Source: Spirosoma telluris (lineage in GTDB: Bacteria; Bacteroidota; Bacteroidia; Cytophagales; Spirosomataceae). Taken from it: a stretch of DNA of 64,000 nucleotides. The stretch covers positions 5,447,001 to 5,511,000 of the forward strand of contig QLII01000001.1 of the NCBI GenBank assembly GCA_003259005.1, written 5' to 3'. The notes below the pieces were generated by a model, which was not told where the DNA came from, did not search any database, and worked only from the letters and a program-made list of their open reading frames with translations. Shown piece after piece: positions 8,594 through 18,219 of this stretch (positions are counted from its first letter, which is position 1; each line of letters begins with the position of its first letter). A program made the position numbers and the translations under genes.

Positions 8594-9579
8594 CTAATTT
8601 ATCAATTTCTTAAAACAGGCCAGGGCTCGCTTACTTTCCAACGACTCTCGGGCCATCGCTACGGCCTCTTCACGTGTGTTTACCTTCCCGGCAGCCAGCA
8701 ACGCCATCGCCGAATTGGCCAAAACGGCCTGCTTTTGGGCTGAGGTCGCTTCGTCATTCAGCACGTTCATGAAAATCTGTGCCGATTCATCCAGCGTTTG
8801 CCCGCCTGCCAGCGATTCGGGCGTTAGGGTGTCTAAGCCTAACTGCTCGGGCTCCAGCACTTGTTCCGTCTGATTACTAATGACTTTGAATGGTCCCGTC
8901 AATGAAATCTCGTCGTAGCCATCCAGCGCATGCAGAATCATAAACCGCTTGTCTGTTTGCTGATAAAGGTACGCATATAATCGCGCCAATTCAAGGTTGA
9001 AGACGCCAACAAGCTGTTTAGCAGGCTTTGCCGGATTAATCATCGGGCCCAGCACATTGAAAAATGTTTTTACCCCCAGGTCTTTGCGGATGGGAGCGAC
9101 ATTCTTCATCGCTGGGTGGAACAAAGGAGCGTGCAGGAAACAGATACCTGCCGTTTCCATCTTTCGCTTCAATTCGCCTACGTCGTTCGTAAACGTATAG
9201 CCAAGTCGTTCCATAACCGTCGACGAGCCAACCAGCGACGAAACGCCATGATTACCATGCTTTGCCACACATTGACCCGCGCCCGCAACCACGAATGACG
9301 ATAGCGTTGAGATATTAAACGTGTCTTTTCCGTCGCCCCCGGTACCGCACAAGTCCATAGGGTCATAAGCGGCAAGATCCACGGGTAGGCAGAGTTCGAG
9401 CATCGCGTCGCGGAATCCTTCCAGCTCTTCCAGACGAAGACTACGCATCATATAAACCGTTAAAAATGACGCGATCTGTGCCGGATTGTACTCCCCCGCC
9501 CAATACCCAGCAACACTTCGCGTGCCTGATCTTTGGTAAGGTGTTTGTATTCGAAAAGGTGATTTAAAATAGCTTTCAT
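8594..9579 (-). CDS. trpD: Anthranilate phosphoribosyltransferase (frameshifted)
   Basis: The enzyme joins anthranilate to PRPP. It starts at ATG 9579 (MKAILNHLFEYKHLTKDQA). The PRPP motif is DLCGTGGDGKDTFNIST; KHGNHGVSS and FFNVLGPMINPA follow. The frame breaks at 9493-9497, where five G (minus strand) stand where six are needed to read GRGEYNPAQIASFL. Repaired length is 328 residues, normal for TrpD. A compound palindrome (9589-9666) separates it from trpG. Confidence 0.94.
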
Positions 9580-9588
9580 AGGGTTTGT

Positions 9589-9666
9589 CTGGGCCAAGCT
9601 CCAGCTTGGCCTGTGGTTCTTTTTTCAGAACAATAATTACTCAGGCCAAGCTGGAGCTTGGCCCAG
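9589..9666. repeat. 25-bp perfect inverted repeat, palindrome within palindrome, between trpG and trpD
   Basis: The arms at 9589-9613 and 9642-9666 are perfect reverse complements. Each arm is itself a near-palindrome (CCAAGCTCCAGCTTGG), so alternative cruciform or two-hairpin folds are possible. Its 3' arm ends three bases from the trpG stop. Confidence 0.9.
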
Positions 9667-9669
9667 CCA

Positions 9670-10236
9670 TCACATGGCTAACCAGTTCTTAATCATCTTG
9701 ACGCCATTCTCAGTCAGAACCGATTCGGGATGGAATTGTAAGCCTTTCACGTCGAAGCGGGTGTGCGACAGGCCCATAACGCGCCCTTGTTCGTCTACGG
9801 CCGTAATGCGAAGGTCATCGGGCATCGAATCGGGCATTACCGTCCAGGAGTGATACCGGCCAACCGTTAACTCATCGGGAATATCAGCGAATAGGCGTTC
9901 GGAGCGATCAGTTACAGTGGCTTTATGTGCTACGCCATGCAGAACATCGCCGAGGTTTTCGAGCGTAGCGCCATAGACTTCGCCAATACCCTGATGCCCG
10001 AGGCAGATGCCCAGAATGCTCTTGGTTGGTCCGTATTCGCGGACTAGATCCTGCATAATGCCCGCTTCCGACGGAATGCCCGGCCCTGGCGAAAGCATAA
10101 TTTTGTCGTACTGCCCAACGGCTTCCAGATCAATCTTATTATTCCGAATAACATCGGGTTTCAAGCCCAGCTCGCGTAGGATATACACGAGATTGTAGGT
10201 GAAGGAGTCGTAATTGTCTAAGACTAAAAGTTTCAT
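9670..10236 (-). CDS. trpG: Anthranilate synthase glutamine amidotransferase subunit
   Basis: This 188-residue class I amidotransferase supplies ammonia to TrpE. The catalytic triad is visible: Cys78 in GICLGHQG and His169/Glu171 in LQFHPESVLTENG. The oxyanion motif SPGPGIP is present. The frame is intact and an ATAATGG-type inverted repeat separates it from trpE. Confidence 0.97.
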   Translation of the reverse strand: MKLLVLDNYDSFTYNLVYILRELGLKPDVIRNNKIDLEAVGQYDKIMLSPGPGIPSEAGIMQDLVREYGPTKSILGICLGHQGIGEVYGATLENLGDVLHGVAHKATVTDRSERLFADIPDELTVGRYHSWTVMPDSMPDDLRITAVDEQGRVMGLSHTRFDVKGLQFHPESVLTENGVKMIKNWLAM

Positions 10237-10242
10237 AATTAT

Positions 10243-10320
10243 AAATGAATAATGGTTAATGTATAATGAAGAATGGTTAGTAATGGCAAAGGGGAATTAT
10301 GCATTAACCATTATTCATTT
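10243..10320. repeat. Inverted repeat of the ATAATG family between trpE and trpG
   Basis: The arms AAATGAATAATGGTTAATG (10243-10261) and its reverse complement (10302-10320) are perfect over 19 bases. Related word-built repeats flank def at 34594-34653 and 35225-35303. Confidence 0.8.
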
Positions 10321-10324
10321 TACA

Positions 10325-11757
10325 TTAAATACTTTTCGCTTGCTCAAGGGCCATCCGCAAAGCGGCCAGTTTGTTGTGTACTTCCTGCAATTCGCTTTCA
10401 ACAACTGATTTCGCCACAATACCCGCTCCGGCCTGATAATACAGCGTGTTGTCTTTACTCATAAAGGTTCGGATCATGATGGCGTGGTTGAATTCGCCAT
10501 CGAAGCCCATATAGCCGATACTGCCCGAGTAAAAACTACGACTCAGATTTTCGTAGCGGTCAATCAATTGCATGGCGTTGTGCTTGGGTGCGCCCGAGAG
10601 AGTTCCGGCAGGGAAGGTTTCGGCAACGATTTGTAAGGGATCGGCCTGTTCGGTCAAATCACCTACAACTTTCGAGACGAGGTGGATAACATGCGAATAG
10701 TACTGGACTTCTTTGAATGTTTCTACCTTGACAACATCGCAGTTCCGGCTAAGATCGTTGCGGGCCAGGTCGACCAGCATGACATGCTCGGCCGATTCTT
10801 TCGGGTCGTCGTAGAGTTTCTGGGCAAGTTCGGCATCCCGAATGTCGTCGCCTGTGCGCCGGAAGGTGCCCGCAATGGGGTAGATAGTTGCCTGACGATC
10901 CTTGACGACAATTTGCGATTCGGGCGAAGAACCGAATATTTTGTAGTTGCCGTAATCAAAGTAAAACAAGTAAGGCGAGGGATTCAGTGAGCGTAACGTC
11001 CGGTAAACGTTGAATTCATCGCCCCTGAAGGGGGTCGAAAACCGACGGGATAAGACAATCTGGAACACATCGCCCCGTTGGCAGTGGTCTTTTCCTTTTT
11101 GAATAACGGCCCGAAACTCATCGTCGGTAAAGTTCGATTGCTCAGGTCCGGCGGTGCTGAATGAATAGGTGGGGTAATTCCGACTGGTAATCAGGTCACT
11201 GATGTAATCCAACGTGCTTTCCGGTTCGGTATCGCCATCACGGAGGTAGCTATGCTCAAATAAATAGAGTTCGTCTTTAAAATGGTTGATGGCCAGTACG
11301 TACCGATAAACAGTAAAGACGGCTGCTGGAATCTGGTTTTCGGGTGGTATGGGCGCGTGAAGTGTGATGTCCTCAAAACTCTGAACGGCGGGGTAACCGA
11401 AGTAGCCAAACAAGCCGTTGGTAATGAAGGGAAATGGGGCCTTTTCGTGCTTGAAACTATCTTTATACTGTTGTAAAGCAGCCCGCATCTCCTGAACAGG
11501 CAGTTCGTTCGTTTGCTCGTCTCCCCCGGCATTTTAATCGTCAATTTGCCGCCTTCGTACGAAAATCGAGAAACAGGGTCAAAGGCGATGTAGGAGAAGC
11601 TATTATCATTGCCATGATAATCAGAGCTTTCGAGCAGGATGCTATTCAGAAAGCGGTCGCGGATGCGCAGATAAATGCTTACCGGCGTGATAATATCAGC
11701 CAGCATCCGTTTGTGGCGGCTGACAACGCGGTAGGTGGGTTTCAAGTCGATAGTCAT
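10325..11757 (-). CDS. trpE: Anthranilate synthase component I (frameshifted)
   Basis: TrpE makes anthranilate from chorismate using ammonia from TrpG. The N-terminal regulatory part has the Trp feedback motif LLES (in ILLESSDYHGNDNS). The chorismate-binding C-terminus has IVLSRRF, IAGTFRRTGDD, DLARNDL and FPAGTLSGAPK. The frame breaks at 11523-11527, where CCG plus four G (five G in all) should have one more G to read KMPGGDEQTNELPVQEM. The repaired length is 477 residues. It is the first enzyme gene of the operon and starts 22 bases after the attenuator T-tract. Confidence 0.95.
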
Positions 11758-11778
11758 AAGTCAATAGTAGTTAGTGCA

Positions 11779-11816
11779 TAAAAAAAATAAGGCTCACCGG
11801 GATGACGGTGAGCCTT
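11779..11816 (-). terminator. trp attenuator (intrinsic terminator in trpE leader)
   Basis: On the minus strand AAGGCTCACC pairs perfectly with GGTGAGCCTT over 10 bp with an eight-base loop, followed by ATTTTTTT. It lies between the Trp-rich leader peptide and trpE, so it would stop transcription before the operon unless an alternative fold forms. A possible 1:2 pairing is UGGUGGC in the Trp codons with GCCGCUA (minus strand of 11841-11847). A weaker 2:3 pairing is GGUUGCC (11845-11851) with GGCUCACC. Confidence 0.88.
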
Positions 11817-11852
11817 GAGAAATTTGTTGGTAAACAACAATAGCGGCAACCT

Positions 11853-11888
11853 TCATCCCTGTTGAGAAGAATGCCACCACCAAATCAT
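11853..11888 (-). CDS. trpL: trp operon leader peptide, MIWWWHSSQQG
   Basis: A short frame ATG ATT TGG TGG TGG CAT TCT TCT CAA CAG GGA TGA encodes 11 residues with three consecutive tryptophans. It ends 37 bases before an intrinsic terminator and lies about 95 bases upstream of trpE. Three Trp codons in 11 by chance, exactly at this place, is very unlikely. The known logic of such peptides is that ribosomes stalling for lack of charged tRNA-Trp prevent terminator formation. No strong Shine-Dalgarno is seen, as usual in Bacteroidota. Confidence 0.9.
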   Translation of the reverse strand: MIWWWHSSQQG

Positions 11889-11954
11889 GTTGTTAACCGT
11901 ATTATTCATGAGTTTTGAACTCGTTATATCAAAATATTAAACTGAATCTATTTC

Positions 11955-12035
11955 TGGTCGGGGTGGCGGGATTCGAAGGCGGACGCGCCCCCGGCCACAA
12001 TCTCTACCTCCCCAACATAGCTCGCTACCAGGCTA
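11955..12035 (-). pseudogene. Decayed tRNA-Pro(GGG)-like copy
   Basis: The last ~27 bases repeat the 3' end of the intact tRNA-Pro, including TTCGAAT and the encoded CCA. The D-arm AGCCTGGTAGCGAG and an anticodon loop TTGGGGA (anticodon GGG) remain. The 5' acceptor strand is gone, the T-stem no longer pairs, and the variable region carries extra GC-rich bases. It is best read as a dead tandem copy. Confidence 0.65.
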
Positions 12036-12043
12036 TTATTTTC

Positions 12044-12120
12044 TGGTCGGGGTGGCGGGATTCGAACCCACGACCTCTACGTCCCGAACGTAGCGCGCTA
12101 CCAGGCTGCGCTACACCCCG
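12044..12120 (-). tRNA. tRNA-Pro(CGG)
   Basis: A 77-base cloverleaf: acceptor CGGGGTG/CACCCCG, D-arm with AGCCTGGTAG, anticodon stem CTACG/CGTAG around loop TTCGGGA (anticodon CGG), T-arm GTGGG-TTCGAAT-CCCGC, discriminator A and encoded CCA. It is transcribed in the same direction as the trp operon that follows. Confidence 0.96.
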
Positions 12121-12231
12121 TATTGGGCCACAAATATAAAGCGTTTGTTTTATACCGATCAAGGTATCATCCATTTTTTTAACGCAAAGACGCAAAGGCA
12201 TAGGTGTAGTGTGGCCTTTGTTGTTGAATGA
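12121..12231. other. Spacer between tRNA-Pro and DUF2141 gene
   Basis: No gene is seen. The stretch should hold the promoter of tRNA-Pro on the minus strand, but I cannot point to a convincing box. Confidence 0.4.
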
Positions 12232-12699
12232 TCACATCTCAAGTACGCGGATTCGAATACTTTTATTCTCATTCAACTCAACAGCAGATTGGTCAAAATC
12301 GGGTGGACCCATGAGCATAGTCACGTTCGAAAAGCCAAAGGGCTCGGCGGGCATCTGTCCCGAAAAATCCAGCTTCTGGTTACCATTCAAATCCTGAAAA
12401 AGCCGAACGGCATATTTGCCTGGTGCCAGGCCTTCAAAAACGGTTGTAATTTCGCCTGACGCAGGTACATCAATCGTTTTTTGCTGGATAGACTGACCCA
12501 TAAAACTTTCCTTCGTATTACCTAAACCGACATATAGTTTGCCTGATCGCGTGTTTACATTATGTATGACAACCGTAAGGGAATAAGTGGCACCAATTGA
12601 AGTTGAGGTGGCTGGTGTTGTTTGTTGGCCCAGACAAGGCTTGGAAAGGTTTGCCATAAGCAAAGCAATGGTGATGGCAGTAGCGATAATCGTTTTCAT
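12232..12699 (-). CDS. DUF2141 secreted protein
   Basis: The 155-residue product starts with a signal peptide (MKTIIATAITIALLMANLSKPCLGQ) and is otherwise a small beta-rich domain. The block FQDLNGNQKLDF followed by PAEPFGFSN is the DUF2141 signature. The family is common in Bacteroidota and has no known function. Nothing about the neighbours suggests a role. Confidence 0.85.
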   Translation of the reverse strand: MKTIIATAITIALLMANLSKPCLGQQTTPATSTSIGATYSLTVVIHNVNTRSGKLYVGLGNTKESFMGQSIQQKTIDVPASGEITTVFEGLAPGKYAVRLFQDLNGNQKLDFSGQMPAEPFGFSNVTMLMGPPDFDQSAVELNENKSIRIRVLEM

Positions 12700-12829
12700 G
12701 ATTTGTGCTGATTATGTTCGTTTGGTTCGACAGCACAAACATAGGATGGTTCATTGTTGCCTCCAATCAAAAGGGACAAATTGCATGGTTGTGGGGTAAA
12801 TGACAATGTTGAGAGATAAATTGCTCCAC

Positions 12830-12907
12830 TTTTTGACAGGATTTACAAGATAAACAGGATTGATATTAGCAGTAAAATCCTGTTTATCTTGTAAATTCTG
12901 TCAAAAA
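12830..12907. repeat. Inverted repeat with GATTTACAAGATAAACAGGAT arms
   Basis: The arms (about 12830-12861 and 12876-12907) are about 30 bases long with one mismatch. They sit between recQ and the DUF2141 gene, both on the minus strand. I recall this arm sequence from other bacterial genomes, unverified here. Confidence 0.85.
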
Positions 12908-12919
12908 AATATGTTGCCA

Positions 12920-14832
12920 TTACCCCAAATTCAAGGTTAGGTTACCGTTTTTGTTATAGCGGATTTCGTCTTCGGCCAGCATCAGTTTCAGAAGTTGAGC
13001 AAGCGAATCCGCGTCGGTTTGGGCAAAATGATGAGCCAGTTGTTTCGGTGATACGCCAGGACCATTGGCCAGGGCAACATAGTCGCGCACTTGCTCGCGA
13101 ATGGCCGTTGTGGCCGCTTCTACCGCTTTCTTTTTTTTGAGGCAGTTGTCGCAAATGCCGCAGGCCTCTCCTGGTTTTTCGCCAAAATAAGCCTGAAGCA
13201 GGCGAGTACGGCATTGCGTTGGGTGTTCGGTATACAGGATGGCTGCCTGGACTTTTCGCATCGCTAATTCTTTTCGCCGGTTTAGCTCCTGCACATTAAC
13301 GGGCAGCGAGGGTGCATCAAAGCGCGGAGTCAGAAATGTAAGTTGCGGTTTGTCTTTCTGCTTTTCGTAAATGACCACGTTGCGTTGATGCAACTGCGTT
13401 AACAACTGCTCAATCTCGCTCTGATTAATCATAAACGTTCTGGCCAGCGTCGACTCCGAAATGGTGATGAAGTCGGTAAATAGCTCACCCCCGTAAACGC
13501 GCAGCAACAGTTTGAGGAATGAGTCGAAACGCGGATTTAGAACCTGAAATTCGTATAACTGTCTATTGTCCAGAACGATAGTTAGTCGTGAAGGATGGAA
13601 ATAGTTTTCGCTTAACTGAATAAACCCTTCTAACTGAAGCTGTTTCAGCGCGTAGTGCGTTTCCTGAGGAGGCAGGCTGAACGTAGCGGTAAAGGCACCC
13701 AGATCAAAATCATAGCTACTGAATTCCCCCCGCCAACGGGTACCGCCGTATAGTTCGCCAAAGCCTGATAAACCCGCCGTAACATCTCGATGGGCTGAAA
13801 AAGCTGTTCGGTACGGAAACGCAGACTTTCCAGGTCGCCGGGCGTATAGAGCATGACGGCATAGGCTTTCTGTCCATCACGACCGGCCCGGCCTGCTTCC
13901 TGATAGTAGGCTTCGAGCGAATCGGGCACGTCTAAATGTACGACTACACGCACATCGGGCTTGTCGATGCCCATCCCAAACGCATTGGTGGACACCATCA
14001 CTCGCGTGCGATCCTGAATCCAGGCATCCTGTTTCTCCGACCGCTGTTGGGTTGTTAGTCCTGCATGATAGAAATCGGCCGAAATACCCTGTCGTACAAG
14101 CCACTGCGCAATAGCCTGCGTCTGCTTTCGGCTCCGGACGTACACAACCGCGCAACCCGGTACATTTTGTAGAACCCGTAACAAGCGAGTTTCTTTGCTT
14201 TCTTCCAGTACTGCTGAGTAGGAGAGATTCGGACGGGCAAAGGTTTGTCGGAATACGGCTGGCTGTTTTAAGGCCAGCTTATCAATAATATCGGCCTGCA
14301 CATCGGGGGTTGCCGAGGCTGTAAGGGCAATAATGGGCGTATCGGGAATGAGGGCGCGAAATTCAGCGATTTGCAAATACGGTGGCCGAAAGTCGTAGCC
14401 CCAGGCTGAAATGCAGTGCGCTTCATCGACCGCCAGCAAACAGACTGCCATTTGCTTGACCCGTTCGATAACGATTTCGGTTCGTAGTCGTTCGGGTGAG
14501 ACGTACAGGAATTTGGTGTTGCCGTAAATGCAGTTGTCGAGCGTTGTATCGATCTCCCGATAATGCATACCCGAATAAATAGCGGCTGCTGGAATACCCC
14601 GTTTGCGAAGTTGCTCGACCTGGTCTTTCATTAGGGCAATGAGCGGGGTTACCACAATGCAGACCCCTTTCATGGCTAGTGTGGGTACCTGAAAGCAAAT
14701 TGATTTGCCTCCACCTGTTGGCATCAGCACGAGTGCATCCTGCCGGGCAAGCACAGTATTGACAACATCCTCCTGCATAGGCCGGAAGCTGCTGTATCCC
14801 CAAAACTGTTGTAATAGTTGCCGGACAGTCAA
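12920..14832 (-). CDS. recQ: ATP-dependent DNA helicase RecQ (frameshifted)
   Basis: The helicase core shows the Walker A motif LMPTGGGKS, the DEAH box AVDEAHCISAWGYDFRP, ALTASATPDV, and motif VI YQEAGRAGRDG. The zinc-binding cysteines follow in CRTRLLQAYFGE and ACGICDNC, then the winged-helix region. The frame breaks at 13726-13731, where six G (minus strand) should be seven to read GGGEFSSYDFDLGAF. The repaired length is 637 residues; no HRDC domain is evident at the short C-terminus. The enzyme acts in recombination repair. Confidence 0.93.
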
Positions 14833-14989
14833 TTGCGAATCGTTTGAAGTTTGGTGTTTGACGTTTGTAGTTATTCCGTGCAGAGCCGTTAAACTCTATT
14901 TGATTCTGCAAATTTACGCCTGAAAACACAAATCAGAGAGAGGTAGTTTTACGTTTATAGGTAAATACACATCATCAGTAGCGAAGACT

Positions 14990-15397
14990 ATGATTCAGAA
15001 AGTTATCAAATCCGACGAAGAATGGCAGAAAATTCTGACGCCGGAACAATATCGGGTTGCCCGAGGGAAAGGTACCGAACGGGCTTTTTCGGGTGAATAC
15101 TGTGAAGCACACGATCCCGGAATTTATGCCTGCGTCTGCTGTGGTACTGAGTTGTTTGAGTCGACAACAAAGTTTGAGTCCGGTACGGGCTGGCCGAGTT
15201 TTGCAGAGCCTATTGAGGAAGATCGGATTCGGCTGGAAAAAGATTACAGCTATGGAATGTTTCGGGTTGAAGTGTTATGCAATGTGTGCGATGCCCACCT
15301 TGGCCATGTTTTCAATGATGGTCCTCCGCCCAATGGAATGCGGTATTGCTTAAACTCTGTGTCACTCGTGCTAAAGCGGACGGTTGACTCTGAGTAA
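14990..15397 (+). CDS. msrB: Peptide-methionine (R)-S-oxide reductase
   Basis: This 135-residue enzyme repairs methionine-R-sulfoxide. The zinc-binding CxxC pairs are CVCCG and CNVCDAHLGHVF. The catalytic Cys120 is in MRYCLNSVSL, and GTGWPSF is the substrate-pocket motif. It has no signal peptide, so it is cytoplasmic. It is divergent from recQ and ends before a GATTCTATGG-type inverted repeat. Confidence 0.96.
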   Translation: MIQKVIKSDEEWQKILTPEQYRVARGKGTERAFSGEYCEAHDPGIYACVCCGTELFESTTKFESGTGWPSFAEPIEEDRIRLEKDYSYGMFRVEVLCNVCDAHLGHVFNDGPPPNGMRYCLNSVSLVLKRTVDSE

Positions 15398-15407
15398 GGA
15401 GAGGGAA

Positions 15408-15490
15408 TTTTGATTCTATGGATTCTATATATTCTATTGATAGTCAGAGGACTAGGGTCGATAGGAGCTAAAGAATCCATAGAATCAAAA
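15408..15490. repeat. Inverted repeat, GATTCTATGGATTCT family, copy 1
   Basis: The arms TTTTGATTCTATGGATTCT (15408-15426) and its reverse complement (15472-15490) are perfect over 19 bases with a 45-base loop. A related element lies at 32180-32245. Confidence 0.85.
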
Positions 15491-15556
15491 ACGTATAGCT
15501 TGCTAATGGTCGTTCAGAAGTGAAATTTGCGTCAGATGAAACATGATTACCTTTAT

Positions 15557-18202
15557 ATGAATCATAGGACGTGGCTGGTCGTGCTGTTTGCAGTTGGGTT
15601 GCTGGTGAATCCGGTACTTGCACAGAAAAGCGGTTCATATACCCCCAATTTACTAGTTGCCTCCCCACTTAGTCTATCCATATCGGGGTCTAAAATCAAG
15701 TATTATAGCGATGAACGCAATGCCTTTACGAACGTACCTCCACCAGCCATTTTTCTGAACAAGAGAAACTCATCCGGACGTTTAATGGCGCCAACGGCTC
15801 AGTTCATTGTTACCTACACGAATTTTACTCCTCAGGCCCAAAAAGCGTTTCAATACGCCGTAGACATCTGGTCAACGCTCATCGTGTCATCTGTCCCTAT
15901 CCGTATTCAGGCCAACTGGGTGGCAGATGAGCCCAATCTACTGGGTTCTGCAGGGCCGACTTCCTATCGCTATAATTTTGATGGAGCGCAGAAAGCAACG
16001 GCTTTTTACCCAATTGCGTTGGCCGAAAAAATTGCCCACCGTGAACTGAACAGTCCTGCCGAAGCCGATATTATTGCTGATTTTAACCGGAATAATGACT
16101 GGTATTTTGGTACCGATGGGCTAACCCCAAGGGCCAGACCGACATGGTAACGGTGGTGTTGCACGAATTAGCCCATGGACTGGGTTTAATTGGCTTTTTC
16201 AATGTAACTGACTTCCCGGGCGATATGAATGTGGGCCAGTATCTAGCCACCCTGCCATCAATTTATGACTGTTTTATTGAAACAGGTGGTGCTGGTGGTC
16301 CGAAAAGGCGATTGATAACCTCACAGGATGTTTTCCCCAATAATTCGATACCGCTCAATCGGCAGTTAACGGGCAATGATCTGTTTCTGAATGGACCTGT
16401 TTTACAACAGACCAGGGGGCTGAAACTTAGACTTCACGCCAAAGCCCTATTTTCCAGGGCTTCCAGCATTTATCACCTGGACGAAGATACGTATCCCCCG
16501 GTGATATTAACTCGCTGATGACCCCTAAGCTGGGCCTTGCTGAGTCGATCCATTCGCCTGGAGCTAATATGCTGGCATTCTTGTCTGACCTGGAATGGAA
16601 AACGACATCCGTATTGCATGATCCAATCGTAAACACAGAAGAGACCAAAGACCTTGTATTCAGCACACGTATCCTTAGCGACACCGGGCTGATTGCAAAT
16701 TCTCCTCGTCTGGTGTACCGGAAAGTTTTACCTACGTCAAAAGATTCAGTGGGCACAGTGGTTAACCTCAGCCGGGTGGGTACTACGGATGTATATCAGT
16801 ATACGTTACCGGCAGCTCAGGCTCAGGGCGATATCTGGTATTATTTTCAGGCCCAGGATGTATCGGGACGCACGTTTTCCAATCCGGGTAAGCAGCTTGG
16901 AGGATCTCAGGTATGGAATCATATTCAGATCGGGCCCGATAATGTGCCGCCAACGATTCAGTTTTCTCCAGCACGAAGCAGCATCTTCTCAACGACCGTT
17001 GCCGATAGTTTGCCCATCTATGCCCGTATTTCGGATGCTCGAACCGGCATTTCTACCGCTTATGTCGAGTATCAGATCAATGGAGTCACTCAGTCAACAA
17101 TTCCCCTAACCTATAACCGCCTGACGATTGGTAACTACACCTACGACAGTATTTATGTCAATCGAATTAACTTCCCGGCAAACTCACTGAAAGTAGGGAT
17201 AAGATTACCTACCGCATTGTCGCTCAGGATGCATCTCGCGCAAAAAACCAAGCGGTTAGTCCATCGACAGGAACCTATTTACTTACGGTTGCGGCTACTA
17301 AGGCTGTGCGTGACCAGTATGTCAATACGTTTAATGATGCAGCAACGGCCGGTGATTTTTTGGGCTTTGGACTCAGTATTACGACCCCTCCCAGTTTCGG
17401 TGATGGAGCTATTCATTCAGAGCACCCCTACAAGAACGGAAATGATTTTCAGTCACAGAGCAATTACGAGTACGTCTTATTGTCGCCGATTCGGATAAAA
17501 GCGAATCCGGATAGTGCCTTTATTCGATTCGATGAAATTGTGTTGGTTGAGCCGGGTAATATGGGGAGTCACCTGGGTGATGCCACATTTTACGACTACG
17601 TCGTTGTGGAAGGTTCCAGTAACAATGGCCAAACCTGGAAACCGCTTTTAGACCCTTATAGTGCCAATACCCGTTCGGAGTGGCTAACTGCCTATAACAG
17701 CGATTTAGCGACAGGCCTATATGGCGAACGAAACTCAAAGGCAAATGGGTACCCCGCTATGTATCGACGACGGGAAATAGCCCTTCTGGGGCAAGGGAGC
17801 CCTTTTCGGGCAGGGGATCAGCTTATGATTCGGTTTCGCCTGTTTGCTGATCAGCTATCGTATGGATGGGGATGGGCTATTGACAATCTGCTCATTCAGG
17901 CCCCACCTCCGGCCCCCGTCTTAGCCGAAGAGCCCATTCGTGAAGGGTCATTTAAGCTATATCCGAACCCAGTTAGCAATGGAGTTATGCAACTGGAAGC
18001 CGAACTTCTTAAGCCTCATGCCGAGGTTGGCCTTACGGTCAGTAGCCTAAGCGGGCAGTTGATACGAAAATTGACACTGAAAGTGAACAGCAAACAAATC
18101 AATGAACAACTCGATTTAAGCCAGCTACCAGCGGGCTTGTATTTGCTACAAATGAACGTGGGTGACTCGATACTGACGAAGAAGGTTATTATTGCAAAGT
18201 GA
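15557..18202 (+). CDS. Secreted zinc metalloprotease-like protein with T9SS sorting domain (frameshifted)
   Basis: The protein starts with a signal peptide (MNHRTWLVVLFAVGLLVNPVLAQ; start 15557). It has a zinc-protease motif VVLHELAHGLGLIGFF and later YHLDEDTYP...NSLMTP, a pattern I know from Bacteroidota matrix proteins. It ends with a type A Por-secretion C-terminal domain (FKLYPNPVSNG ... LPAGLYLLQM ... KKVIIAK). Three breaks each need one base: CCCC at 16125-16128, CCCCC at 16495-16499 and GGG at 17196-17198. Repaired length is about 882 residues. The substrate is unknown; export and surface attachment through the type IX system are inferred. Confidence 0.85.
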
Positions 18203-18219
18203 TTCACGTAAGCCTGTGT

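Noticed and set aside
11822..11840. TTGTTG hairpin before the trp terminator as a second terminator
   Set aside because: The stem is A/T-rich and no T-tract follows; it may take part in the leader fold but would not terminate alone.
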